Assembly: GCA_024305405.1 (NCBI GenBank)
Contig: JAKNDB010000105.1
Span: 1,426,001 to 1,490,000 of the forward strand
DNA from: Dirofilaria immitis
Lineage: Eukaryota; Nematoda; Chromadorea; Rhabditida; Onchocercidae
Direction: 5' to 3'
DNA: 64,000 bases
Shown: in pieces, positions 26,101 to 40,640 of the stretch
How positions within the stretch are numbered: the first letter of the stretch is position 1
Layout: each line of letters begins with the position of its first letter
The notes under the pieces: model-generated
Told to the model about the DNA's origin: nothing
What the model saw: the letters and a program-made list of their open reading frames with translations, nothing else
Database searches by the model: none
Program-made: the position numbers and the translations under genes

Positions 26101-29100
26101 ACAAATCAAAGAGATAAGAGGAGAGAACTAATGAGAAGTGAATCAAAAAACGGATAAATCTGAAACAACCTCAAAAATGATAACTTGGAAAGCCTCCAAA
26201 ATTGTATTTTAGATTTCAGAATATTTTGTCTTAAAAAATGGAATGAAATGATCAATTTATACAAACAAAGAGACAGAAGTAGTGATTTATGAAAATAAAT
26301 TTTCATTTAAAAAATATTAAATTAGTACAAAATATGCCGATGATGCGTTTGCTACTATAATGAAATCTTATTGTAACATCATCGTTAAGAAATCAGAAAC
26401 TTATTTTGTCTTATCAAGTTATGGATCCATTTCAAACATTTCAAATCTATATCAGATGAATTTTCATTTGAAAAATATTACACGAAAAACCGAAATTCCA
26501 AACAAATTTTTATGGTACATCTAACTGAGTGAAAAATGAATAAAAGATAATGGAAATATTGATCCATAAAAATCTCAGCAAAATTCATAATCCTTCAAAT
26601 TTTAAATTGAAATTCTTGACGAGAATAATATCCATAAAATTTGAACAAAAAGTCAGGAAAGACGATTGAGTAGAAAAGTAAATAACCGCCGTGCGAAATT
26701 TACAACAACATTGTTTACAGTGCCGGTTGGCAGTTGCCTTCTATTTCGAAAATATTTTTGACTTTTTGCAAAAATTTATCTTTTTGTCTGTATTGCTTAC
26801 TACCGAATAGTTCTAGGACAAAGTTTTCCAACTATTTTAAATTCCTAAAATCAAATTCAATATTAATTGCCAAATAAAAATCAGCATATGCTACTGATAT
26901 TTAATGTTTGAGTCAATGCGAGCTTTGCTATTCGCACTACTCACTATTTCAAGTGTTCAAAAAAGAACTTTATGAGACAGCATTAATTTACATTAAGACT
27001 TTTGAATCGTGGAAAAGAAAACTGCATTCTTCTATAATTTTAGGCGAGAAAAATTATTTTGATGCCATTTTAAATAAAAAAAAATCATAAAGGCTCGAAA
27101 TTTTTATAACGATTGGCATAGGCAATCACAAGCGAATAAAAAGCTCTAGCAAAATATTTCTAAATAATTACGGAATTATTGTCTTATGACTACGTAAATA
27201 TGCCATATCATACCCAAATAATATTTTGAATCGTTTTATTGATATTATCACTAAAAATTAGCAATTCGTAAATCATCAAAAAGAAAAAGAAAAAACAAGT
27301 AGATAATAAAAACTACCTTTAACGTGAAACTTGGAAAAAATAAGCCTTAATAATAAATAACTTCAGTCTTGCATATCCTAAATATTTGGATTATGGCAGT
27401 TGAGGAGATAACTTTGAACTAAGCAAATATTAATCGTTTTCAAGATATGCCATTGCTATTTGTAGTCCGTCTATGAATCCATGAAAAAGATTTATTCAGA
27501 AACGTGAGTAGCAGGAAATTGTTTTCAATGAAGTGATTTACTAAATAAGCCTCACAGCATAAAAATAACATGATGTTCATAATACACGTACCGTAGAAAC
27601 GACATGCTAATAACTAAATTTAATTGCTTTTATATTTTCAAATGCATGAACTTAAGTTCTCATAATTCATAAAATAACTATGTGTATAGCATCTTAAGAC
27701 ATGTAAAACCAAGATTATTTTGGTGCAAGAAATTTCCCATAGCGGCCGTCTTATAATTTATTGCTTTTAGTGGACAGTTTCGAAATTTCGCTTCTCGCTT
27801 TCATAGCTCGAGTTTTCTTTCAAAGTTAATCTTCTTTGTTTATTATTGAAAATATAACATTTTCAATCCATATAGTTATCGAATCAAACAAAATGACCTT
27901 TGTTTAACGTGGGACTAAAAGTACAGCTACTATGCTATTCTAACGAAGTGAATTTTTCTGCAAATAATTATATAGATGCCAACAAAATAATAAAAGGCAA
28001 AAAAATTCTTGTTTATTTGAATTCCTTTTGCTTCAAAAGAATCTTAAATGCAAGATAAAACTCCTATATAGGAATCACTTTTAAATAATAACAGTACATT
28101 ACTACCGTAGAAAAGAAAAAGAAAAATCATTGATAAGAATCATGCGTTTCGATTCTATGAGTACATATTCATGCCATGTTTTCTGCTACTGACTTCTTTT
28201 TTACTTATTCACTGAATTAAAACTAGTCATGGCCAAAAATATTTTTAGAATAATATATTTGAGCTTACTTTTGGTTTATTCTTTTTTCATGAATATGCTC
28301 ATTTTTAAAATAATCTTCGAATTTTAAAGAATTTCATCAAATATAAGTTTTGAATCTTTTCTGGCCCAACATTACAACTCGCAAAGAATCACAAGAACCG
28401 GAAATTTTGAAATAATTTTTAAAATTGAATTCACAAACAGAATCTTCTTTAAATTTTCATAGACTCAAAAACAATATTATTCACTACTTGCAATTAATGA
28501 TTATTTTTTGAAAACGTGTAAACAGAAATAATACAAAACAGAAAGTTACTTGTTAGTCACAGTAAATAAATCTTGTTAACATATTTTACTTCAGTCTTGT
28601 TCAGGTAATTAGAGAGATAAGCAGTTTATGAAGATATCCAAAAATAAGAACTTATTCTCGCCATTTGACTTTTAAACAAAAGAACTATCATATCATTTAA
28701 ACTGTTCATCAAAAAGTCCTTCAACAGCAAAAATGTGAAACAGAGCTCTTGATGAGATGCGAAATTGAAACTTAATGAAATCTTATTTGTTCCACAGATA
28801 ACTACGAAGTGTATCCACATATTGATCAACAGCAATTTTTCCAGCTATTCTTAATTTCTTAACTCTCTCTTTCAACCAGGCGAAACAGCACAAAATAATA
28901 AAAAATAGATGTATTCTAACTTCTAAGTGTGCTTTGATATATAATAAACGCATACCGAATCTATGCTTAAAATTTAATTAAATTCAATTCTTTGCTTTCA
29001 AACAATTAAAATCACCACCACCTTGACAAGTGCACAAAAAGAAGACTGTACTAAATACAGCTAATCTCAAGAGAAAGTTTTTAAAGAAGCTATCGCTCAC

Positions 29101-30901
29101 ACTTCAACTGCTATACACGTTTTCACTCAACTGAATTGAAATTTGAAACTACTTTGCTTATCATTAGATATCCATCTAAATGATCACTACATACTCATCT
29201 AAATGAGTAACATATATCTTTAAAACAAGAAAAAAAGGAAACAATGAAGCGATTTTTTAAATAATGTGATCTTTTCTATAATAAATAAACGATCCTTTAT
29301 AGCTTTTTATTCAATTCTCCCTAAAGAAAAACGAGGTTAATTTAAGACTAGAAAATAACGCAAAAGAGATTTACAATCATTAAAAGTTGATATACTACAT
29401 ACATATTTCTTGTTTGCAAAAATTTTGGATATTAATCAATTAATGGTTATGCTAATTAAAATCAATATCTGCATTAAAAACCAGGATTTTTACACCACTC
29501 AGAAGATAACTTACTAAACTGATGAAAAAATGAGTGTATGACGTTAATGATGTCTCAAAGGAGATCTCAAAAAAAATCAAACTACGATGGTTATAAAAAC
29601 AGATGTCGACGAAAACTACTTTAAAATATAATTTCGAACAAAATAAAATCAGTGAAAAGAGTCGATAAAATGAAAAGAAAAAATGTTCTGGAAAATAAGA
29701 AAAATTAGAGACAAGACAATGGCAATGCTTCCGAAGGAAGCAAATATGTCCTGAGAATGAGCATGAAGGGAAAAAAGTGCTACAAAATATTCCGATAAAA
29801 AAATGACTTGAGGTATTCAGCAGAAGTAGTACAATTAAAGTTTTGCCTATAAAGATGATTGGATCTCCAGTTTGACACTACTACATAGTATTCAAATGAA
29901 GTGAATCACCAGATGAGCTCCAGAATTCATCGATCTCCCATAGACTGGCAACTTTATTCACTCCAAGCAAGAGAACTGTCCAAGAATTAACATAGGAAAC
30001 TTAGCAGAGGTAATCACTGGTACTCTTCCATCACTCGCGATGTTCAAATCTGCAACGAAAACCTCCCTCACACACTACGCAGAAAGAACAGAAACAACCT
30101 CTAAGCAATCAATCTTGTCTTGACAATCTCTATCAAACAAGACGGCCTATAGCACTTCTATGACACGATATGCAACTGTTTAAATCTGAATAAAAATCAT
30201 AAAAAATTTTGCAAGAACAACCAAATGTAAGTTGAATGAATTATATAGAAAAACTGGCAGCTAATGACGTTGGATGGATTTATAACGAAGGATGAGCTAA
30301 ATCTTTAAAATCTGTTTGATTAAAGTTTTCTCTAACTGTTATCATTGAATTGTCGTCAGGTACATTATTTATCTAGAGCTTAATTGCTTCATATGCCAGT
30401 AAAAAGTTTTATCACTTAGTTGATTAGCAAATTAGAATTGATAAATGCATATTTTTTCATGTAATAATGGATTATTTTGTTGTAAAGTAGCTGAAAACAA
30501 GAAAGTAAAGAAAATCAAAATTTAGTTGGAAAATCTAAAAAATGTAGAAAAATTTAAATAAATAAGATAGAAATAGAAAAATCAATATTTGAAATAACGA
30601 TAGGTGTGACGAACATTGATAAGTAAGTTTAATTAGGACATGACAAGTTTATCTTATCCCTTTGTTTAAAGTATATGTACTTTGATACTAACTTTGATGA
30701 TTTTATGAAATTTTATCTTTAATCATTTTTTCAAGCCTTTGAAGGTCTTGAAAATTTAAGCTGTAATATGTTAATGAGTGCTATTATTTCGAATTTCTGT
30801 AGTTTGAATCTTTCGCATAAGAATCTAATAATTATTTTTGAAAAATATATTATTAATATGAAGATAATGACGAACCTCTTTCCAGCTGCTTGACATCATA
30901 G

Positions 30902-30924
30902 TTTTTTTTTTTTTTTTTTTTTTT
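30902..30924. repeat. Poly-T tract (23 T)
   Basis: An uninterrupted run of T. It is not followed by a recognisable retroelement body or target duplication, so I do not call a retroposon. Confidence 0.9.
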
Positions 30925-33900
30925 CAATAATTGTCATTCTTTTAATCAGTTAGTTTAGATAATAATTTGATGAGAATGCTTAGTTGAATTGCAGCATAAT
31001 AACAAAATGTTTCGTTTCATTCTTGACACATTAGTATAAATCTAAAATTTTTAAGAATTCTTCGAAAAATTTTATTGTAAAAGTTCTACATTCTTCAATT
31101 CATGTCATTAATTACTGACATATATCAAATGAATGGGATGATTTTATCGATGAAGGCTCATTCTTTCCTTTTCTAATCGCTTCTACTATCTTCCACGTTT
31201 GCAAATGCATTGACAAGAAAATTGATCCCTTTAATTTTCCTCAGTGATCAAAATTGTGGTAATCGATGTAAGAAGAAAGTGATTATAACTGTTGCATCAA
31301 ATAGAAAATTTGATATTGCTTTTATTATAAAACTACACGTTTTCGAATTAGTTTATACAACCCTGCATAGATACTAATCAAATATTATCATAGATTTCAT
31401 TTATGTGAATAAGTTCAAGCATTGATCCGCTGATATTCTAGAAATAAATGAATTGAAAACTTTGTTGCATATTTTCTGTTTTGCTACTGTTTTGATAACA
31501 TTTTATTATATCTTAAAGCTACCATTTGAAAGCGAAAATTGTTTTATAGAATTATTATCACTGCTGCATCCACTATTGGTCACTTTTATTCTTTTTAGGA
31601 AATTCATCGGTGATTAGTAGAGAACTGATGAATATGAATCTATTACAGAAACAAATTAGATATCTCTTCGTATGAAATGCAGTAAGTTAATTTTTTGTCG
31701 TATCCATTCATGAATTCTAAACACAGAAATATTCAATTCACGGAAAATATCTTTTATTTTAATTAGAATATCATTTTTTCATGTCATGGATCTGTATTCT
31801 TAAATTCTCTGATCCGACTAGCTAATAATTTTCATACTTATCTGCAAGATATTTATAGTTCGCAAAAATTAATATTAAATGGCTAAAATTGTTCGTTCCT
31901 ATTTTTGTGGAATAAATCAGTGAACAAGATGATATCTAGCTTAAAAAATCAACTCTTTATCTATTTTTGATGAAAATCTAAATTATTAAGGAAGAATTGC
32001 AATCAACATTGGGAAGCAATTTGTTAGTTAAGATGCACGGTTGTGAAAAATTGATATTTTAGAAAAATTGAGTTGCGATTAAAAAAGTAATTTTAAATAT
32101 CAAAAAAATAAAGTATTCATATGGATTCATGTGGGTCAGTATAAATCGTGAAGTAGGTATTTTATTAATTAGCGATCAATTTCTTAAAACATATCACTTT
32201 TCGTTAACTAGTAATAAGATCGAACAGAAACTATAATGAATATTCCTATTTCATTCTCCCTGTGAATCGGAAGTTAGCAAAATATTTCCAAGCCGGTTAG
32301 TTAGTCGGAGAATTATGAAATTTTTGATTCTGCCATTGAATTATCAGAATCACATTCAAACCTGAAGGCTTAATTTTTAAAAAAAGTTACTTCTTCTGCT
32401 AGATTTGGTGAATTTAGAGTTGTTGCATTATTTTTGACAAAAAATATTCCCATTATTGAAAAATTATTTTCAGAAAACTTTTTTCCAGAAAATATTAATA
32501 ACTTTGACCATAGTACCTATATTAATTTGAACATTGATTTTTGTTTTTTGACAGCGGTGACAATTCATTTCAATCTAAAATAACTACAACATAGGCAGGA
32601 CCGATCTAATAGCTATTGATTGTCGCAAGAGATTCAAAAACACGTACGGCTAAAAAGTCTACACTTAAAGTCGTTCATTGCACATAATTCATGTGGATAA
32701 TGAGTATGTATGTAACTGAAAAATATGATGCACTTCTTGGAGATGAAAACGAGAACTAATTAAATATTTGTAAATCGGTTCGAAATATCTTTTAGTTCAA
32801 GATGAATGCTTCAATAAACAAGAATGCTACTTCAATTTGCATTCATTCATATATATTTTATACCATTGTATTTTATAATATACCATTTAAAAAAGGGATA
32901 ATATTATAAATAATGTTGCAAATAATATCTCGCATGCCAAAAATTCTAATGAATTTCAAAAGAATTTGCCCTTACCAAAATTAATTAATAATCGATCAAT
33001 TTCATTATGAACTATTTTCAATATGATTTGTCGAAGAATCTGTAATTTAAATAAAATATAAGCAAAGTTAAAAAGAATATAAAAATTAGCATAATAATTA
33101 TGCACGTTCGGTACGCTGGTCAGTTCACGTCAGTCTTCTCTTAATGTATCAAATTGAAATGTTAATTAAAGTAAAAACAAAATGCATTCAAATCTTATTT
33201 ATCATTCATAATGTGATAGAAACTCAGGTTAAACTGTCTTTCTTAATAAATTTAAAAGATATTAGATTCAACATTTAGAGATTGAGAAAGAGTTTGTCTT
33301 CCTTTTTAATAATTGCATTTTTACTTTTATTGGATGATAGCTCACAAACAAATCATTCTCAATTTAAATATAATTTGGATATGATTCAATCTTTTTGGGA
33401 AGCAGAAATGTTTGGAAATTACTTTAGAAATGATTCAATGAATTGATACAAACAGTAAATAGAGCAATCTGAGATCAACTGATCAAAAAATAATTACAAT
33501 AGAATGCTTGATTTCGTTTAGGACTTTCATTTTTCAAAAGCGATTAACAAATGAGGCTAGCTTAGTTATTTGAAAAATGAAAAATGCTATGAAATTCGAA
33601 ATACTCAAAAAGCGCCTGTATTATGGTGATAGTTATTTTAGTAATAAAATTTGCTTTATATTCATGTGAAATAAACTCTAAAAACAACTGAAATATTTTA
33701 CTGCTCTAATGTAGAAAGAATAAATCATGCACTAGTCGATCATCTTATAAACTAATAATATCTAGGATATACTAATATAATATATTATAAATATCAAATT
33801 GTTTTATAAAATCTTTTTTTCGATTTTTTTTTCGCTTTCTACTGTGTTCTTGAATTGCTTCGAAAAGATATCTTCAAAATGCTATAGAACATCTCTTGAC

Positions 33901-34721
33901 ATTGAAAAATTTAAGATTGCAAAAAACATATTGAGTTGCTGTGACATTATGATCAATAGTTTGAGTGCAAGTGTGATAAGAAATTTCGGGAATGAATTGT
34001 CAGTTCAATGAAATTTATTAACTTATCGACTTTTAACAACTGGAATTCATTGCATATTTATAAAGATTCATTTATAATAAAGAAATAAAATGTTGCAGAA
34101 ATCACTTGAGAGACTAAATAAAACATCATGTAAAGTAATGTCTTTTATGCATATTCGTTTTCAGCTGGAAGTAATTAATTACCATGCAAAAAAAGAGCTT
34201 TTAATCTTTTGCTGAACATCAGTAACTATCATTGATTTTTAATAGGCTAAAAGTCTTCGTCAAAATTCAGATTTGATTAGAAGTTCAATTTTAAAGAAGA
34301 AATATAGAAACAAATAGTTTAAGATTCGATAGAATTAAAATTTTACAAAAGAGTAAATTACAAATTTAGAACCATTAAAAAATGAAACTGCTAACTTCAA
34401 ATAACTAAAGTCGAGATTCAATGATATGAACTTCATACATATATCAAAAGAATTTGGAATAGAAATAAGAAATTCACATTTAAAAATGTATATGGCTTCA
34501 TAAATTTTTGTTTAGTTTTAGATTATTTAAATTTCTATGCCTCTTCGATATTATAAAAAGCCAATTTGCACAAATTATTATATATTAATGATTATATCTC
34601 TAACAATAATATAAAATTCATCATTCATTTACCGTAAAGCTTACATCTGTTGATGAAGCATAGTTCAAAATTGATCCCTTTTCCAACATAACAATTGCTG
34701 CTCTACTAATGAACAACTTAA

Positions 34722-34970
34722 CTACTCATAAATAATATAATTTGAATGTGTAAATCTGCAGTAATTATTGAATGGACGAATTACAGTAGCTAAGAAAGCA
34801 AGAAGCCTGTCCACCTGGCGTTTAGTGCAAAGTATTTTAGTCTTATGGTTAGTTGAAGTATTTAAGAGCTTCTTTGTCGTCATACAGTAGTAATAATCCT
34901 CCATTCGTCTTTCTAGCCTCAGAAACAAACTGATATATTGCTTAACGACTATGGTAGGATAGATGGGCAT
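34722..34970 (-). CDS. Uncharacterised 82-codon open frame
   Basis: Opens with ATG and contains a charged segment (LERRMEDYYYC) followed by KTKILCTKRQVDRLL. Codon use is more balanced than in chance frames nearby. No splice context, homologue or domain is recognised, and the frame could equally be a chance ORF or a transposon remnant. Confidence 0.2.
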   Translation of the reverse strand: MPIYPTIVVKQYISLFLRLERRMEDYYYCMTTKKLLNTSTNHKTKILCTKRQVDRLLAFLATVIRPFNNYCRFTHSNYIIYE

Positions 34971-35812
34971 CTTTTGAAGAAAGATTGCGAGGCAGAATCG
35001 TCAATTTACATACTTTTCCATGAATGCTCAGTAGTTATGATATTTTATAGCTCATAAATACATAATTAGACATCTACACGCAGCTCACTTCAAGAGTATC
35101 TATTTGTTTCACAAAAGGTTGAGATTGGTGATTCCTTTAATTTTAACAAAATTCATCGAACATCATTTGAAGATAATAATCTTAGAATAAAGAAAGAATC
35201 GAACAATGAATTGTTGATATTTTCTAAAACCGTCTCTTTGATTCTGTTGTTATGTTGCCTATCGATCATAATTTATCCAATAATTTACATTTACGATAAA
35301 AATTGGAAAATCGTATCTAACATAGCCTAGTTATATTTCAAAAACGATATAGTTGCTTGATATGACAAATAAGCATATAATTCTGATGATTTTTTTCAAT
35401 AAACGCTTCTCAACTAGTGATAAGAAAACTCCAATGTCATGAAATAATCTGTTGATCAGGATAATCATTTCGCTTTATCCACTAAATGATATATCACAGA
35501 TGTATTTCGGTTTTACAATACAAAACCATGCATTTGAAAATGATTTTGTATTAGTAAACCGGAATTTATCAGTGATAAATTCACTGCCTATTAAAAACTG
35601 GAATTGCGGGGATGTATTTCTCAGAGTTATGCTGTAATGTGGCTTAGCAGCAATCATTTGAAAAAGAACACACAATGTTCGACAGTTTTTATGCCCATTC
35701 TGAATTAATCAAATTTAATCAGAATTTATTCTTTTCGTTTTATGAACCCGTATTGCTTGTTCGATTTACAAATATTGATCGCTGATTATTGCTTGATGTT
35801 GGTTGACCAGGC

Positions 35813-35869
35813 TCAATAACTGGGTGGTACGTTAAAAGATGGATAGTCCACAACTTTGTTTTTTGACCC
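35813..35869 (-). CDS. Orphan terminal exon with proline/tyrosine-rich C-terminus
   Basis: After acceptor attgattag a phase-0 frame reads GSKNKVVDYPSFNVPPSY and stops at TGA (35813-35815). Composition and codon choice are coding-like and the end resembles a cytoplasmic tail. It lies downstream of, and on the same strand as, the two-transmembrane protein gene, whose last mapped exon may continue past its apparent TAG, so it may be that gene's true last exon. I could not close the phase across the gap. Confidence 0.35.
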   Translation of the reverse strand, partial: GSKNKVVDYPSFNVPPSY

Positions 35870-37671
35870 CTAATCAATGATGTCACAATTAGATTTGCTA
35901 ACTGCATCTCAATTATACTTCGACAGGTGTAGTATCTAAATATCAATAATGAGGAGGTGGAGTTCCTTGTCTTTTAGAGAAATACAGTAGTTCTCTCCCG
36001 TACAGTTTCCTTATTCGTTTGTCTCTTTTTGTCATATTCTCTTTACCAGTGTTATGGAGTGTCTTGAATTAATATTTTCATTTAAATGTCAAAAAGAATT
36101 AAGTTTATTAATTTTCTAAAGGAAATAAGAAGGCTTCTAGAATTTACAAATCTAAAAAAATTTAACAAAGTGCAAAATTTAAAACCATAGAAAAGCTATT
36201 TCACAGAATTACAAACTGCGAAATTGCGTAGATTTTGAAATAATTTTTATAAAATTCAAATGAGCTGTATAAGCAAACTTTTGAAATAAATGCTATTTTT
36301 CTATCAGATTATTTTAGATGAAATTTTATGATCAATTAGGTTCGATTTTTCTGTTGATGCATAAATCATTCATTTAAAAAACTATTCCATTGTCAGATAT
36401 TTCAGGGAAAATTTTCTTCTTCTTTCCAGAATTCATATGTTGTTGATTAAAGTTTTACGCATTTTTAGTTATTCAAATTTTTGGAAAGTTCCACTGCTTT
36501 TCTTGGTATAGTAATTGTCTTTGTAAGTTTGCAGAAATATTGATTTGTATTTCTTCACTTGCATGCTTAAGAAGGATTCTACCTTGATATTCTATATGCC
36601 GAGGTTGCTCAGGCTTATTATAAATAGCTTGTGTAAATTAATAAAATTATTTTTTCAACTGGCTTGAAAAGACTGAATTAAAAGCGTTTTAGTCTTCTTT
36701 CTTTTGTCCATAGAAATGCAAAGTCTTAGATTAAATGAAGCACAGAATTTTTGCAGCCAAGGAAGAATAACGAATCAGACTTAAGAATCTTTCAACGCTG
36801 CGAAAGTTACATCCGGATTTTCAAAAATGAATCAAAAACTTTATGAACAGAAAACACAAGCCTGGATTAATTTTACCAAATATGAAGATATTGCAAGAGG
36901 ATAAATTTATAACTCTTAAAATATCTCTTTCGCTTCTGAATTAAACTTCCTATTCTTCATAGCCTTCTGTTCACTTCTTATTTTAAGTTCAGTATATCAT
37001 AATTTCTTATAAACTCAAATTTCCATCTCTTTAACAGATAGATTAATGATTTTCAGCAGCAATGAAAAATTATTTGATGCACATCTTTCTTACTCTTAAG
37101 CTGAGAAATTCTACTAGAATTTCTCACTAGTATTGAGTTTTATTACCATTCCCTTAAAGCGATCATTACCTTGTATATATTTATTAATTTTTCATGCAAC
37201 TTTGAATTATCAATTTTTAGATAACTCAATATTAGTGAAATTGTTTGCTGATTCGTCTTTTTCATGAAAAGTTTCTAAGGGCTAGACAAATGGAAACTTT
37301 TAATTTCTGAAATGAATGTACAAAAAAGTTCTTGAAAAATTAACTGTTGAAATCCTTTAAATTACAAACTGATCATTACAGTAACATTAATTAGCAAACA
37401 TTAATAAATTATTGTTAACCACTTATGGCATTTATTAAAATCAAGGTTATCTTCATCAATTTTTTTCAAAGAAACTTTAATTATGATACAAAAAAATCTT
37501 TTATAAATAGGTGATTAATTGATAACAAGATAGATGACTTAAAATTATTATGATGACTTTATCAATATCTTTTACTTTTTCTTCCTATCGCTTTTGTTTC
37601 AGCATTGCCCATTGATTGACAATACTCTATTACTGATTTGTCATTTAATTCTGACATTACACTGCTAGATC

Positions 37672-40640
37672 CTATTTTTGTTTTGTTTGTGACTTAACGA
37701 TATTGGCCATGAATGCCGAGAAATCATTTTTGGAACTATCGCTTTCTTGTCCGGGAGAACTTTTCATACTTTTTTTCTCGTCATTGATTTTGATATAGTA
37801 GACTTCCAAAGACATTTCATTTTAGCATCACTATTAATTGATTTAGATACAATTACCGGAGCTTGATGAATGCTTCTTTGACTTAAAGAAGATTTTGTTT
37901 TGTCCAATCTAAAAATCTCTGAAACTTGGCCATTTATCTTCGACGATGGCCCCGAAATCTATGACTCATCCAAGAAAACCGCGATAGTGGCAGAGTTGAT
38001 TTTCTTTTTGAAATGACTTTCCAGTTATTCGATCGCTGGGAGTTTTTATAGAACTGTGTGTTTCCTCGGTTACCATTTGGCTCTTTTGATCATTGATACT
38101 ATATTGCGTCGAATCAACGTATCCGCTACTACCTTTTCTTCTTACTTGGCTTGTTTTTGAAATTTCCACACTTTTGCTAGATTCTGTAATTCACTATATA
38201 AATCCAATTTCTGGGTAAAAAATTTTAAATTTAAAAACAAATTTCTAAAATGAGAAAATTTCTTGATAAAGAAAACGAGCTCATCAATTTACCCTTCAAA
38301 CATTTTGACATCAAATTGCATAAGGCTCTTTGATGAATGGTTCAAATTTATTATAATTTCACTCATTCAGTTTTTAGCTTATCTAATCTAAGGTACTTGC
38401 AACTTATCTTCTTGTGTTCTTGAAACTTCATTGTCCTAAAAAACTTTTAAATAATAATAAATTTAAGAGACGAATGACCATAAGAATTTTTAAGAATTTT
38501 TACAATTTCGCTTAATTTCAAACTTCCCCAGAAAATTTTTATGCGACTAAGTTCTCCTGGTTATCAATAACTTGAATAGTTTGTTTTGGTTTATTTCTTT
38601 CTACGTTGTACGTGATGGCTAGACCAAACGTCACTATTTACATTTATGTTACTTCGGAGAAGGAATCGAATTGGAAATGAATATGATCAAGAATAATGCG
38701 TCTGGATGAAAATTATAGTGATAAATTTAAGATTTTAATAAGATTGGTCCATCAAATCTCATCAGATAAACTGGAGCAATGCGATAATAGAAAATGACAT
38801 TCGCACAATCTTAATCAAAGATATAATAAAAATTATTATACGGAGGATTTACCTGCTTACCTGCTTAATTCTACTTACGTCTTTTCTTGAGGTCATCTGT
38901 CCACTCTTCAATTCATCAATTAGCTTCTAAAACTGATTCACATTGCCATTTTTAACTCATCAAATCAAGATAATACTTTGCTAAAATGTGTAACATCAAG
39001 TAGTCTTTTTAATAATTTAATCCATTTTATACTAACTTCTAGTAATCTTTCAAAAATTATGCAGAAGTATGATGAACTTTTCAGACTATTGCTATAGTTG
39101 ATTGATTTATAAAAAATTTCCACAAACTTTGTGCAACTTTGCTTCGTTCATTCTGTAGCTAATTGCAATTAACAAAATTAGAATTATATTTATGATTTAT
39201 TGTCTTTCTTTATCGTTCTATGTCTTGCTCTGATTTCATTCTGATAAAATTTATGCAAATAATAAATTAATTGAGCATTTAGTTGTTTAGATATTTAATA
39301 AACAAATAATATGTTGATTGAACAAATAAAAAAATCCAGAACAAATGTTTTTAATGACACATTCTCGGAATTGAAATTTACCAAAAATTTTGTATCGAAT
39401 TGTTTTTTCTCTGATTGACCCACAATGATTTTTATATTATTAAGTGCTGTCAGATGTTTACTAATTTCGTTCATCGTCTCTCTAATAGTTCGTTCTTTTT
39501 CATGTCTTTATGTTTCCTTAGTGCTGACTTAAAAATTCACATAATTCATCAAATCATTTTAACATTTTATTAATTAATATCACATTTCCTTGATAATTGA
39601 GACATGTTGAAATAGTCTGAATAGCTGCAGCACAAAAAAAAGAAATTCTTACTGAATATTACTCAGTCGGGATGAATAATCTTCATAACTACATCTGATA
39701 AATAATAATTACCTGTGCAGGTAACTCTTCGGTAGATTGAAAAGCCGCTAGCTCATTCTCGTAGTACTTCTTGACCAAAAAGCATCGTATACGAATCTGC
39801 CCACAGTTTCCTTGTATTCTTTACGTTGCTGATTCACCTGATTAATCATAAAGTATTTCAATGAAAGATCCGTCGTTTGATATGGATACCTGTTGAGTGA
39901 TATAATCAACACTTTCCATAATAACTTTCAATCGTATTGCCAAACTGATCAAATTAGTAATAATTAAGAATATCATTATGCCGAATAATAAGTAAGTAGC
40001 CATATCATATGCTCTTTGTAAATAGAACAAAAATTCTCTTTTCGATCGATGATAGCCAACATCTTAACATTTACTTTCATCAAATCGAAAGAAATGATAA
40101 TAGCAAAAGATCTTTTATATTGAAATACAATACACATTTACTTTTATTGCTGCTGTTCCTTACAATTTGAAACTTAAAGAATATAAAAGATTGTAAAATT
40201 AAAAAAAAAAATGATTGAAATGGGAGGTAAATAATTCAGAAATAGATAAGGCACTGCAAATTCTAATATTCAGCATTCAGTTAAGAAAAGAAAGAGAAGA
40301 ACAGAATGGGTAGCCAAAGTTTAATAAGTATTTTTGCTAAAATTTAAAATGTTTGAAGTGAACAAATTCCACGATCCTATTTTCCATTCCTCCATAGCCA
40401 AAAAGTCACGATATCTTTATCATTCATATTTACTGAATCATCAAAACGTGATATTTAAACTGGATTAACGAACAAAAAGGCTAAAAGCAGAATAAATATA
40501 AGAAATTTTCCAAGAATTCTTGATACCATCATTAAGATAAACAGCAACTGCGATAATTGTGACGATCAAACTAGCATTTGCGATTACTAAGTATACAAGT
40601 ATCAAAGCCGGAGAACGCCAACTACTTTTGTCGCATACAT
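37672..40640 (-). CDS. Nematode protein with two N-terminal transmembrane segments and a long charged tail
   Basis: Exons (minus): 40527-40640, 39890-40062, 39713-39837, 39382-39527, 38879-38926, 38404-38435, 37672-38176. Intron phases close to about 382 residues if one base is restored at 40626-40629, 39777-39781, 39496-39500, 38005-38009, 37950-37953 and 37820-37823. The ATG follows a tttcag site, as in trans-spliced nematode genes. TM1 is about residues 11-36 (ALILVYLVIANASLIVTI) and TM2 about 57-80 (YLLFGIMIFLIITNLISLAI), followed by a charged helical stretch (VNQQRKEYKETV) and a serine/lysine-rich tail. No family recognised. The TAG at 37672-37674 may itself be a frameshift: adding a base at 37675-37679 extends the frame to 37562. 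Confidence 0.7.

Larger units (their letters stand above)
23103..35812. other. 12.7 kb with no convincing gene
   Basis: AT-rich sequence upstream of the OXR1-family gene. It could contain a distal promoter or upstream exons of that gene. I see a poly-T tract at 30902-30924 and a GC-richer island at 29870-30170 with interrupted coding-like frames. The 82-codon minus-strand frame at 34722-34970 has acceptable codon use but no recognised motif. A short minus-strand segment near 25365-25450 follows a good acceptor (cttttttcag), but its donor would be GC and its phase does not fit the LysM exon. Confidence 0.5.
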
